Positions 48,791-57,512 of a stretch of 64,000 nucleotides of DNA are shown piece after piece (positions within the stretch are counted from its first letter, which is position 1; each line of letters opens with the position of its first letter). Position numbers and translations under genes: made by a program. Under the pieces are notes generated by a model. It did not search any database and was not told where the DNA came from. It saw nothing but the letters and a program-made list of their open reading frames with translations. Origin of the DNA: Pseudomonas putida (lineage in GTDB: Bacteria; Pseudomonadota; Gammaproteobacteria; Pseudomonadales; Pseudomonadaceae); NCBI RefSeq assembly GCF_016406145.1, contig NZ_CP066306.1, forward strand, positions 1,054,001-1,118,000, in the 5' to 3' direction.

Positions 48791-49150
48791 ATGTTCAATC
48801 AGCGTCATATCGAACGCCATCAGTTACCTTGCGTACTGAGGGTCTTCAACCGCTTTACCGATCAGCCGATCGGGCAGTTGGGCAATGCCTCGGAAGATGG
48901 CTTGATGTTGATCAGCCAGCTGCCGGTGCTGGTGGGGCCCGACTTCGAGCTACAGTTACGCCTGCCGCTGCCCGGTGGCGGCGTTCAGTTCATCAACCTG
49001 ACCGCCAGTTGCCTGTGGTGCCGTGAGGACCAGACGCCAGGCCATTACGATTCGGGCTTCATGCTGCTGCAGGCGCCGCGCGAGTACGATGATTTCGTGC
49101 GTTCATTGCGCGTCTATTTCAGTTTCCATCCGGCCAACGCTTCCGTCTGA
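48791..49150 (+). CDS. single-domain PilZ protein
   Basis: 119 residues from the ATG at 48791. A GTG two codons upstream is an alternative; neither has a strong ribosome-binding site. The c-di-GMP motif is complete: RHIER (RxxxR, Arg5 and Arg9) and NASEDG (NxSxxG, residues 32-37). It should bind c-di-GMP and act as a receiver protein. It precedes sbcB. Confidence 0.85.
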   Translation: MFNQRHIERHQLPCVLRVFNRFTDQPIGQLGNASEDGLMLISQLPVLVGPDFELQLRLPLPGGGVQFINLTASCLWCREDQTPGHYDSGFMLLQAPREYDDFVRSLRVYFSFHPANASV

Positions 49151-49196
49151 GGCCGCGTCCGTTAGAATCGGGGCGACCTTTGATCAGGACGTCCCC

Positions 49197-50633
49197 GTGA
49201 CCTCAAGCATTTTCTGGCACGACTACGAAACCACCGGTATCAACCCCCGCTGCGACAGGCCGTTGCAGGTTGCCGGTGTGCGCACCGACTTCGAGCTCAA
49301 TGAGATCGACGAGCCGATCAGTCTTTATTGCCGCCCTAGCGACGATATCCTGCCGCACCCGGCGGCCTGCCTGGTTACAGGCATCACCCCGCAGCAACTG
49401 GCCAGCCAAGGCCTGGGCGAAGCCGAGTTCATGACTCGGGTGCATGCGCAACTGGCCCTCCCCGGGACCTGCGGCGCCGGTTACAACACCTTGCGCTTCG
49501 ACGACGAAGTTACCCGCTACAGCCTGTACCGCAACTTCTTCGACCCGTATGCCCGGGAGTGGCAGGGCGGCAATAGCCGCTGGGACTTGATCGATGTGGT
49601 ACGCACTGCTTATGCCCTTCGCCCTGAAGGCATCGTCTGGCCGCAACAGGACGGGCGCACCAGCCTGCGTCTTGAACTGCTCAGCAAGGCCAATGGCATC
49701 GATCATGGGCATGCACACGAGGCACTTTCCGACGTGCGGGCTACCATCGCTCTGGCACGCTTGATCCGGCACAAGCAACCCAAGTTGTATGAGTGGCTGT
49801 TCCAGTTGCGCAGCAAGCACAAAGTGATGGAGCAAATCCGTCTGCTGCAGCCGTTGGTGCATATATCGGGGCGCTTCTCGGCGGCGCGCAGTTATCTGGG
49901 GGTGGTCTTGCCTTTGGCCTGGCACCCACGTAATCGCAACGCGCTGATTGTGTGCGACCTGCAACAGGAAACCCTACCCTTATTAAGGGAAAGTGCCGAG
50001 GTAATTCGGGAACGCTTGTACACCCGCCGTGAGGAATTGTCTGACGGGCAATTACCCATACCGCTGAAGTTGGTGCAGATCAATCGCTGCCCGGTAGTGG
50101 CCCCGCTCTCGGTATTGCGCGCGGCCGATCAGCAACGGCTCGGTATCGATTTGGCGCTCGTACAATCACGCGCTGAAGAGTTGGCCAATCAACAGAACGC
50201 TTGGCAACACAAGCTGGAACACATTTACGGCAAGGAAGACTTTGTCCCGAGTGAAGATCCGGAACAGCAATTGTATGAAGGGTTTCTCGGCGACCGCGAT
50301 CGCCGGCTGTGCGAACAAGTAAGAACGCTGGACCCTGCACAGTTGGGGCAAGGCCACTGGATGTTCGATGACCCGCGCATGCCCGAGTTGTTATTCCGGT
50401 ATCGGGCGCGCAACTTCCCGGAGACCTTGAATAGCGAAGAGCGGCAACGCTGGTATGGTTTCTGCCAGCAGCGATTGAGCGATCCGCAATGGGGTGCGCC
50501 GAACACGCTTGGTGACTTCGAGCAGGCACGCCAAAGCGCCTGGGCCAACGCGGACGAGGCAGGGCGGCAGGTATTGGATGCCTGGCAGGCGCATGCCCGA
50601 CAACTGGCCGAGCAATTTGCCATCAATTTTTGA
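49197..50633 (+). CDS. sbcB: exodeoxyribonuclease I
   Basis: 478 residues, close to E. coli SbcB (475). The DEDDh exonuclease starts with FWHDYETTG (Asp, Glu ligands) and the later HEALSDVRATIALA block contains the His and Asp. It degrades single-stranded DNA 3' to 5' and takes part in recombination and mismatch repair. The start is a GTG (MTSSIFWHDYE) with AGGA upstream. Confidence 0.95.
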   Translation: MTSSIFWHDYETTGINPRCDRPLQVAGVRTDFELNEIDEPISLYCRPSDDILPHPAACLVTGITPQQLASQGLGEAEFMTRVHAQLALPGTCGAGYNTLRFDDEVTRYSLYRNFFDPYAREWQGGNSRWDLIDVVRTAYALRPEGIVWPQQDGRTSLRLELLSKANGIDHGHAHEALSDVRATIALARLIRHKQPKLYEWLFQLRSKHKVMEQIRLLQPLVHISGRFSAARSYLGVVLPLAWHPRNRNALIVCDLQQETLPLLRESAEVIRERLYTRREELSDGQLPIPLKLVQINRCPVVAPLSVLRAADQQRLGIDLALVQSRAEELANQQNAWQHKLEHIYGKEDFVPSEDPEQQLYEGFLGDRDRRLCEQVRTLDPAQLGQGHWMFDDPRMPELLFRYRARNFPETLNSEERQRWYGFCQQRLSDPQWGAPNTLGDFEQARQSAWANADEAGRQVLDAWQAHARQLAEQFAINF

Positions 50634-50654
50634 GTGGTTTTGTACAGGTAAACA

Positions 50655-50687
50655 AAAACGCCGGCATCGTGCCGGCGTTCTTGTTTT
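50655..50687. terminator. bidirectional terminator of sbcB and mvaT
   Basis: AAAACGCCGGCA-TCG-TGCCGGCGTT with flanking A and T tracts lies between the convergent sbcB and mvaT stops. Confidence 0.85.
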
Positions 50688-50713
50688 AAGCAGTACAGCG
50701 ATCAAGCGGACAA

Positions 50714-51091
50714 TCAGTCCAGCAGGGTCGCCCAGCTTTCAACCACGTCGCCACCCCATTTGGCTTTCCACTCTTTCAGGGTTTTGTGGTTGCCGCCTTT
50801 GGTTTCGATCACTTCACCATTGTGCGGGTTCTTGTATTGCTTGACCTTGCGCGCACGTTTGGTGGCGGTGGTCTTGACTGCGCCACGTGGCCCTTTGCTC
50901 AGTTTCGATTCTGGGTCGAGCAGGGCAATGACGTCGCGCAGCGATTTGGAGTATTCGCCCATCAGTGTGCGCAGTTTGCCTTCGAACTCCAGTTCTTTTT
51001 TCAGCTTGTCATCCTGCGACAGGTTGGCCAGGCGGGCCTGAAGTTCCTTGATGGCTTCTTCGGTGGCGCGGTATTCGTTGATCAGGGACAT
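50714..51091 (-). CDS. turA: MvaT/TurA-type H-NS-like xenogeneic silencer
   Basis: 125 residues. The N-terminal coiled coil (about 1-60, MSLINEYRATEEAIKELQAR) mediates oligomerisation; the C-terminal DNA-binding part has KRARKVKQYKNPHNGEVIETKGGNHKTLKEW, including the AT-pincer K-x-G-G-N-H region. In P. putida this is TurA by position (between sbcB and purU). It silences AT-rich DNA. The upstream gap is AT-rich and likely self-regulated. I start at 51091; an ATG 13 codons upstream is possible. Confidence 0.9.
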   Translation of the reverse strand: MSLINEYRATEEAIKELQARLANLSQDDKLKKELEFEGKLRTLMGEYSKSLRDVIALLDPESKLSKGPRGAVKTTATKRARKVKQYKNPHNGEVIETKGGNHKTLKEWKAKWGGDVVESWATLLD

Positions 51092-51386
51092 GGAGTGTTC
51101 CTTAATGCGTGTTCGGAATGTGTGGAGCAATAATAGACAGGCGAAACTCTCAAGTAAACCTATTAATCAGTTCGTCAACTGTTTATGTGGCTGTGACAAA
51201 ATATCTCAAGGTTAAAAAAATATTTACATTAGCCCCCGTAATTCGTCATGTTTCGCCCTCGCTGTTGCTGCGTGCCGCTGCTTGCGTGTAAGCGAGGAGG
51301 CGGCGGTGGCGGGGTGCAATGATTACTGCGTTTTTCCGGGCGTGCCGCTAGAATGAGCGCCTTTGCGAAGTTCTGGAGTCTTATTC

Positions 51387-52238
51387 ATGCGCACCTATCG
51401 TCTGGTGATCGCTTGCCCCGACCGTGTTGGTATCGTGGCGAAAGTCAGTAATTTCCTGGCTTTGTACAATGGCTGGATCAACGAAGCGAGCCACCACTCC
51501 GATGAGCAGAGCGGCTGGTTCTTCATGCGCCATGAAATCCGCGCCGAATCGCTGCCATTCGGTATCGAGGCTTTCCGTGAAGCCTTCTCGCCCATCGCCG
51601 AAGAGTTTTCCATGGCCTGGCGCATTACTGACTCGGCTCAGAAAAAGCGTGTGGTGCTGATGGCGAGCCGCGAATCCCACTGCCTGGCTGATCTGTTGCA
51701 TCGCTGGCACACCGATGAACTGGATTGCGAGATCCCTTGCGTGATTTCCAACCACAACGACCTGCGCAGCATGGTCGAGTGGCACGGCATCCCGTTCTTC
51801 CATGTACCGGTCGACCCGAAAGACAAGGCGCCTGCGTTTGCTGAAGTGTCGCGCCTGGTTCAGGAGCATGCGGCTGATGTGGTGGTGCTTGCGCGTTACA
51901 TGCAAATCCTGCCACCGCAGCTGTGCCAGGATTACGCCGAAAAAGTCATCAACATCCACCACAGCTTCCTGCCGTCGTTCGTCGGCGCCAAGCCTTACCA
52001 TCAGGCCGCCCTGCGTGGGGTGAAGCTGATTGGTGCGACTTGCCACTACGTGACTGAAGAGCTGGACGCCGGCCCGATCATCGAGCAGGACGTGGTACGC
52101 GTGAGCCATGCCGACAGCATCGAGGACATGGTCCGCTTCGGCCGCGACGTCGAGAAGATGGTGCTTGCCCGTGGCCTGCGCTATCACTTGGAAGACCGCG
52201 TGCTGGTGCACGGCAACAAGACTGTCGTGTTCGATTGA
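51387..52238 (+). CDS. purU: formyltetrahydrofolate deformylase
   Basis: 283 residues. The N-terminal ACT domain (about 5-85, RLVIACPDRVGIVAKVSNFLA) and the C-terminal formyltransferase fold with NIHHSFLPSFVGAKPYHQA and the GATCHYVTEELDAGPII block are complete. It releases formate from 10-formyl-THF and helps balance one-carbon units. The ATG at 51387 follows CTGGAG. Confidence 0.95.
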   Translation: MRTYRLVIACPDRVGIVAKVSNFLALYNGWINEASHHSDEQSGWFFMRHEIRAESLPFGIEAFREAFSPIAEEFSMAWRITDSAQKKRVVLMASRESHCLADLLHRWHTDELDCEIPCVISNHNDLRSMVEWHGIPFFHVPVDPKDKAPAFAEVSRLVQEHAADVVVLARYMQILPPQLCQDYAEKVINIHHSFLPSFVGAKPYHQAALRGVKLIGATCHYVTEELDAGPIIEQDVVRVSHADSIEDMVRFGRDVEKMVLARGLRYHLEDRVLVHGNKTVVFD

Positions 52239-52248
52239 TACCGGCTTT

Positions 52249-52267
52249 GGGGCTGCAGCGCAGCCCC
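52249..52267 (+). terminator. hairpin after purU
   Basis: GGGGCTG-CAGCG-CAGCCCC, flanked by further complementary GC, follows the purU stop. There is no T tract, so it may be weak. Confidence 0.5.
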
Positions 52268-52287
52268 GGCTATGCAGGGGATCTCAC

Positions 52288-52521
52288 ATGCCCAGCGCAC
52301 GCAACAAACCCACCGCATCAGCACCGCCCATCCTCGGTGAAGGCTGCCTTTCCCGCTACGACCCCGACGCCCTGAGCGAACAGGACGGCACCGATTTCCC
52401 CGGCGCCGCCGAGCTCTGGCGCCAACTCAACCCGCCTGACGCCGCCAGCGCTCCAGCAGGGGGCGCGCTAGCAGGCAGACAAACACCGGCCCACCGGCCA
52501 GCAGATAAAAATAGAAAGTGA
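52288..52521 (+). CDS. hypothetical 77-residue protein overlapping a convergent gene
   Basis: 77 residues, starting MPSARNKPTASAPPILGEG. Its last 31 codons overlap the 3' end of the minus-strand flippase gene. The first 45 codons have GC-rich third positions typical of real genes here, whereas the tail lies antisense to that gene. No ribosome-binding site is clear and no family known. It could be a real short protein, a decayed gene, or a chance frame. Confidence 0.35.
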   Translation: MPSARNKPTASAPPILGEGCLSRYDPDALSEQDGTDFPGAAELWRQLNPPDAASAPAGGALAGRQTPAHRPADKNRK

Positions 52522-53419
52522 CCGCTCGCCAGATCAGGATCGCTGCGGCAGCTGTGGAGCTGCCCACCAAGGGCGTCAACAGGCTGGCCGATGTCAGCTC
52601 GGCGGCCCCGGCTCCGCCCGGCAGCAGGCTGAACTGCCCGGCGCTGAGCGAGAGCATCTGCACCAGAAAGCTCGGAATCCACGACAACTCCACGCCCAAG
52701 CCTCGCAATACCAGGTACAGCACGCTGTAGCGCAGGCTCCAGTGCGCGCAGGTGAGGGTAAACACAAACGCTAGTGTGCTTTTGGGGAGCCGCCAGGTCT
52801 GTGCCAAGGCATCGATGAAATGCAACACCTTGCGTGCCCAGCGCCGTTTGCGCGCCGGCGCTATCCTCATGCGCTGCAAAAGCCGCCCATTGAAGCGCAT
52901 CACCGTCCGTCGATAACGTAGCAGCGCCAAAATTGCCACCAGTGCCGAGCACAGCAGCAGGGCGCTGCCCAGCAGCATGTCCTGCTGGCTGCGGCCAAGG
53001 GTGTGGAACAGTGCATAACCGGCTATTGCCAGCATGGCACAGAAGAAGAACAGCAGGTCGTTCAACTGATCCATGGCAAACACCGCGCCGCTGCGTGCCG
53101 GGCCGATACGGTCACGCGCCAGCAACGCCATGAGTGTCAGCGGCCCACCGCTGCCGCCTGGGGTGGTGCAAATGGCGAATTCGGTGGCCATCACTACGCC
53201 GAGGCTGCGTAGATGTCCAAGCTTTGTTCCCTGCTGGCCAAGCAGCAGACGCAGGCGCACGGCATTGATTACCCAGCACAGCAGGATTATGCCCAGCAGA
53301 GTCAGCATCAGGCCGAGGTCGAAGGCCTTGATCCTGGGCAGCATTTCGCTCCCCCCCAGCAGGGCCGGTATCACCATGGCCATCACCAGAGCCATGGCCA
53401 GCCAGCCCAGACGGTTCAT
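52427..53419 (-). CDS. LPG-synthase-type membrane flippase (UPF0104)
   Basis: 330 residues with 8-9 transmembrane segments. Typical motifs are CTTPGGSGGPLTLMAL and LLPGGAGAAELTSASLL of the lysylphosphatidylglycerol-synthase transmembrane family. Without the cytoplasmic aminoacyltransferase domain it is more likely a lipid-linked substrate translocator. Its start overlaps the deacetylase stop by four bases. It is last in a three-gene operon. Confidence 0.82.
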   Translation of the reverse strand: MNRLGWLAMALVMAMVIPALLGGSEMLPRIKAFDLGLMLTLLGIILLCWVINAVRLRLLLGQQGTKLGHLRSLGVVMATEFAICTTPGGSGGPLTLMALLARDRIGPARSGAVFAMDQLNDLLFFFCAMLAIAGYALFHTLGRSQQDMLLGSALLLCSALVAILALLRYRRTVMRFNGRLLQRMRIAPARKRRWARKVLHFIDALAQTWRLPKSTLAFVFTLTCAHWSLRYSVLYLVLRGLGVELSWIPSFLVQMLSLSAGQFSLLPGGAGAAELTSASLLTPLVGSSTAAAAILIWRAVTFYFYLLAGGPVFVCLLARPLLERWRRQAG

Positions 53420-54180
53420 CCGTTTGCCTGGCGCTGTAGCCAGGCCGACTTGGTCAGGGGTTCGCGCCCTTGCATCAGCAGCTTGTCCAGCGTTCGCAGC
53501 CAGTAATCTCGTGACGAGCGGTGGCGCATATCCACCGGATGCAGCCCAAGGCGAAGGGTTTCAGCGTTGCGCCAGCGCCTGCACTGCCAGTCACAGACCG
53601 TCTGCGACACACGGCGGCGCCAGGCGCTACGGGCACTCCAGACCAAGCCAGGGGCATTGAACGCGGCGAAGTCGGGCAAACGATAGAGGTGCTGCGGGGT
53701 GCTGGTGTAGCGCAACGGCAGTTGGCTCAGGGCCTGGCGGGTCCCTTGGCTCATCAGCCAGGCCGGGGCGACGAAACCGGCGACGGGCCAGCCTTGCCGG
53801 GCGAAGACTTCAAGGCCGGCCTCCAGGCGTTGCATGGCCTGCGCTTGGTTCAAGGCATAGAACTCGCCTTCATGGGTGTACAGGCGGCGCATGAAGTACT
53901 CACGCAGGCTGCTCGGCGATGGCCCATCGTCGGTGTGATACAAGCCATGCAGCGCAAGTTCATCGCCACGCGCCAGGCGTCGTTCGAGCAAGCGGCAGAA
54001 TGCGGGGGAGCCTGCCAGCGGGTTGCGGTGATGGAAGTTCGGCACTACCAGCCAGGTCATGGGTACATGGCCCATTTCATCGACCGCCTGAACGAAGGGC
54101 TGGTAGTCCGGCCAGGTCTCGGGCGAGATGTCGTGCAGCACAAGCATCAGGCTGCCCGGCGCGGCGCTGGGCTCAAGCAT
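53416..54180 (-). CDS. polysaccharide deacetylase-like protein (DUF2334)
   Basis: 254 residues from the ATG at 54180 (MLEPSAAPGSLMLVLHDISP). The metal-site Asp is in LHDISP and HGLYHTD gives the HxxxH pair. It likely removes an N-acetyl group from a carbohydrate. The ATG lies 8 bases inside the end of the upstream glycosyltransferase gene. A longer frame is antisense-like and is rejected. It is in the middle of the glycosyltransferase-deacetylase-flippase operon. Confidence 0.83.
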   Translation of the reverse strand: MLEPSAAPGSLMLVLHDISPETWPDYQPFVQAVDEMGHVPMTWLVVPNFHHRNPLAGSPAFCRLLERRLARGDELALHGLYHTDDGPSPSSLREYFMRRLYTHEGEFYALNQAQAMQRLEAGLEVFARQGWPVAGFVAPAWLMSQGTRQALSQLPLRYTSTPQHLYRLPDFAAFNAPGLVWSARSAWRRRVSQTVCDWQCRRWRNAETLRLGLHPVDMRHRSSRDYWLRTLDKLLMQGREPLTKSAWLQRQANG

Positions 54181-55294
54181 GGGCGCGTACCTGCGGTTGA
54201 TGGCCAAGCACCGCTTGATAGTGCTGCAGCAGACCGGCGACGACATTATCCCATGAATAATGCTGCTCCACATGGCAGCGGGCCTGGGCCCCGAGCTTGC
54301 GCACGCCGGCTTCGAACACCTCACGCACTGCAGTGGCCATGGCCTGCCCATCGTTTGCCCGGCACAGGCGCCCGCACTGCTCATTGACGATCTCGCCGAA
54401 GGCCCCGGCGTGCACGGCCACCACGGGAGTGGCGCTGGCCATTGCTTCAAGGATGACCAGGCCGAAGGTTTCCTGGTCGCCGGCATGCACCAGCAGGTCT
54501 GCGCTGGCCACCAGCCTGGCGACGTCCTGTGGCGCGCAGAAGTGATTGATCACGCTGACGTTGTCAGGGACGTTGGCTGGCATGTTCGAGCCCACCAGCA
54601 ACAGGTGGTAAGGGCGGCCAAGGCGCTGTATGCAATCGAGTAGCACGGGCAGGTTTTTTTCCCGCGAGCCACGGCCGGCGAAGATCAGCAGGCGGGTGGT
54701 ATCGGGGATACCCAGTTCGGCGCGCAGTTGCGGGTCACGGTGTTGCGGGTTGAACGTGGCCAGATCGACGCCCAGGCGCTGCACATGGACATCGCGCACG
54801 CCCAGGCGGCGAAGTTTGTCGGCCATCACCTGGCTGGGCGCCAGCACTCGGTCGAAATTTCCGTACAGCTTGCTGACATAGGCTTCGACATTTGGCGTGA
54901 ACCAGTTGCCCATACGGTTGCTGACCAGCAGCGGCAAGTCGGAGTGATAGAAACCGATCACGGGTACATCCAGCTGACGCCGCGCCTCAAGGGCCGCCCA
55001 GGCGGTCAGGTAGGGGTCACCCACCTCGATGAGGTCGGGCTTGAGGCCGCGCAGTACATTGCACCAGGGGGCCAGCCGCACCGGGAAGCGGTAGCCTTTG
55101 CCGAACGGCAGGGGTGGAGCCGGAACCTGATAGATGCCGTCTTCCTGGCGAGCGCTGGCTCCGGGAATCAACAGGCTGTGGCGTACGCCCTCAATGGCGT
55201 CGAGACGGTGGTGTTTGGCATCAAGATAAGTGCGTACGCCGCCGCTGGCCGGGGCGTAGAACATGGTGATGTCAGCGATGTGCACGATCAGCAT
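54173..55294 (-). CDS. glycosyltransferase family 4 (GT-B)
   Basis: 373 residues. GT4 landmarks are the N-terminal GGVRTYLDAKHHRL, GRGSREKNLPVLLDCI (nucleotide-binding loop) and HAGDQETFGLVILEAMASATPVVA, which includes the EX7E motif. It transfers a sugar to an unknown acceptor. Together with the deacetylase and flippase genes it resembles machinery to make, trim and export a glycolipid, in analogy with undecaprenyl-sugar modification systems. Confidence 0.86.
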   Translation of the reverse strand: MLIVHIADITMFYAPASGGVRTYLDAKHHRLDAIEGVRHSLLIPGASARQEDGIYQVPAPPLPFGKGYRFPVRLAPWCNVLRGLKPDLIEVGDPYLTAWAALEARRQLDVPVIGFYHSDLPLLVSNRMGNWFTPNVEAYVSKLYGNFDRVLAPSQVMADKLRRLGVRDVHVQRLGVDLATFNPQHRDPQLRAELGIPDTTRLLIFAGRGSREKNLPVLLDCIQRLGRPYHLLLVGSNMPANVPDNVSVINHFCAPQDVARLVASADLLVHAGDQETFGLVILEAMASATPVVAVHAGAFGEIVNEQCGRLCRANDGQAMATAVREVFEAGVRKLGAQARCHVEQHYSWDNVVAGLLQHYQAVLGHQPQVRAHA

Positions 55295-55400
55295 CCCTCC
55301 GGGATCGACTTTTGGTCCGTCATCGGGCTGTAACAGGCCGGGGATGACGCGCCTAAGGTTGACCTACCTGAAGGATAGTTTGTTCGGTTGGGTTGGGTGG

Positions 55401-55475
55401 GAGCTGCAAGCTACAAGCTACAAGCAAAAGGTGGCGCCATACCCGCTTTTACTTGCAGCTTGCAGCTTGCGGCTA
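55401..55475. repeat. inverted GCTTGCA repeat element, copy 4
   Basis: The left arm GAGCTGCAAGCTACAAGCTACAAGC (from 55401) and right arm CTTGCAGCTTGCAGCTTGCGG (about 55452-55472) are inverted copies around a GGTGGCGCC centre. The right arm reaches the mcpG stop codon (55473). Same design as the element at 9235. Confidence 0.7.
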
Positions 55476-57347
55476 GATGCGGAAGCTGCCTACCAGCTGT
55501 TTGAGGCGGGTGGCCTGCTGCTCCAGGTCCGAGCACGCACGCAGGGTAGCTTGCAGGTTCTCGACCCCTTCCTGGTTGAGCATGTTGATCTCATTGATGT
55601 CCATGTTGATCGAGTCGACCACGGCTGTCTGCTCTTCGGTTGCAGTGGCCACCGACTGGTTCATGCCGTCGATTTCACCGATGCGCACGGTCACGCTGTC
55701 CAGTCGCTCACCCGCCTGGTTGGCGATCGCCATGCTGTCTTGGCTGTGGCGCTGGCTCTGGCCCATGGTATCGACCGACTCGCGCGCACCAACCTGCAGT
55801 TCCTCGATCATCGCCTGTACCTGTTGCGCCGACTCCTGGGTACGGTGCGCCAGGTTACGCACTTCGTCTGCGACCACGGCAAAACCGCGCCCGGCTTCTC
55901 CAGCCCGTGCGGCTTCGATGGCGGCGTTCAGCGCCAGCAGGTTGGTCTGCTGGGAGATACTGGTGATCACTTCGAGGATCTGGCCGATGTTCACCGTCTT
56001 GCTGTTGAGCGTCTCGATGTGCGCGCTGGAGGTGACGATCAGGTCCGACAGGCGATTCATCGCCTCGATATTGCGCGTCACTACCTGCTGACCTTCTTCA
56101 GCCAGCAGCCGTGCAGAGCTTGCATGCTGCGAGGCCTGGGCGGCATTGCCGGCGATTTCCTGGGCGGCGGCACCCAGTTCATTGATGGCCGCGGCAACGC
56201 TGTTGGTGCGGTTGGACTGCTCGTCCGAGTTGGTCATCGACGAGTTGGAGGCGCTGATCACGCGTAGCGCCACTTCGTTGACCTGCTCGGTGGCCGAGGA
56301 CACCTCACGGATCGAGCCGTGGATGCGCTCGACGAAGCGGTTGAAGGCGGTGCCGAGGATGCCGAACTCATCATGTTGGTGGATTTTCAGGCGTTTGGTC
56401 AGATCGCCTTCACCTTCGGCGATGTCTTCCATGGCGCGGGTCATGGTGAGCAAGGGTTGCATCAGCACGCGGATCAGCAGGCCCAGCAAACCGATGATGA
56501 TCACAACCGCCACCACAGTGGCGATGACCGCCGAAGTACGGAAGTTGCTGAGCATGGCAAAGGCTTTGTCCTTGTCCACCGACAGGCCGATGTGCCAGTT
56601 GGCCGATGGCAGGCCCTTGATCGGGGTGAAGGACAGCAGGCGGGTCTGGCCATCGGCCTCGATTTCAGTGAGCTCGCCGGTCAGTTTCGGCGTGTGCTGC
56701 GGGAACAGGTCCGACAACGATTTCATGACCAGCGACTTGTCCGGGTGCACCAGAATCTTGCCTTGGTCGTTGACCAAAAAGGCGTAGCCCATGCCGCCGA
56801 AATTCAGCGAGTTGATGATCTGCACCAGGCCGTCCAGGGCCAGGTCGCCACCGACCACGCCGACACTCGTGGACACTTTGCTGAGGATGCCGATGACCAT
56901 CTGGTTGGTGGTCATGTCGATGTAGGGCTCGGTGAGGATGGCGCCCGGGGCGCTCATGCCATCCTTGTACCAGGGGCGAGTGCGTGGGTCGTAGCCATCA
57001 GGCATCTTCGAGTCGGGGCGCACGCTGAAGCCACCGTCGACCTTGCCCAGGTAGACGGTCAGGAAGCTTGAAGTCAGGGCGCTTTGGCCCATCAGCGTTT
57101 CTGCGATGGCAGGTTGCTGGGCGATGTTTTGCGCCAGGTTTTCAACCAGTTTGATACGGCCTTCGAACAGGTTGCGAATGTTGTTCGAAGTGGATGTGCC
57201 CATTTCAGCAAGATAATTCTCCAGGTTTTCACGGATGGCATTACGCTGGAGATAGTCGTTGTAGAGCGTGAACAGGCTGAAGGCGAGTATCACGATCAGT
57301 GATGCGGCCAAAAGAATCTTGTGGCTGAAACGAAGGCTTTTGTTCAT
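55473..57347 (-). CDS. mcpG: dCache chemoreceptor, probable McpG
   Basis: 624 residues. TM1 is at about 8-28, the periplasmic dCache sensor at 30-275, TM2 at about 278-300, then HAMP and the signalling hairpin with [27 protein letters not shown]. The amino-acid-binding pattern is present (RPWYK, EPYID, GGDLALD). In P. putida KT2440 the gene at this position, between the GT operon and the HerA-like ATPase, is McpG, a GABA receptor; identity here is inferred from order and motif. There is no C-terminal NWETF pentapeptide. ATG at 57347 preferred over one 14 codons upstream. Confidence 0.85.
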   Translation of the reverse strand: MNKSLRFSHKILLAASLIVILAFSLFTLYNDYLQRNAIRENLENYLAEMGTSTSNNIRNLFEGRIKLVENLAQNIAQQPAIAETLMGQSALTSSFLTVYLGKVDGGFSVRPDSKMPDGYDPRTRPWYKDGMSAPGAILTEPYIDMTTNQMVIGILSKVSTSVGVVGGDLALDGLVQIINSLNFGGMGYAFLVNDQGKILVHPDKSLVMKSLSDLFPQHTPKLTGELTEIEADGQTRLLSFTPIKGLPSANWHIGLSVDKDKAFAMLSNFRTSAVIATVVAVVIIIGLLGLLIRVLMQPLLTMTRAMEDIAEGEGDLTKRLKIHQHDEFGILGTAFNRFVERIHGSIREVSSATEQVNEVALRVISASNSSMTNSDEQSNRTNSVAAAINELGAAAQEIAGNAAQASQHASSARLLAEEGQQVVTRNIEAMNRLSDLIVTSSAHIETLNSKTVNIGQILEVITSISQQTNLLALNAAIEAARAGEAGRGFAVVADEVRNLAHRTQESAQQVQAMIEELQVGARESVDTMGQSQRHSQDSMAIANQAGERLDSVTVRIGEIDGMNQSVATATEEQTAVVDSINMDINEINMLNQEGVENLQATLRACSDLEQQATRLKQLVGSFRI

Positions 57348-57512
57348 GGCGTGATCGGTTCCGCTAAGGTTTTTATCGGGCGTTCGCACGAGTACCGCTT
57401 AAAACAGTGCAACATCCCGAAAGTCCTTTCAGGGGTGTTCTGTCTTCAAAGGCGAATATCATCCAGAGCTATCGGCTGGTGGGTGGGCAAGCTTGAGCAG
57501 AGGATTAAAAAG

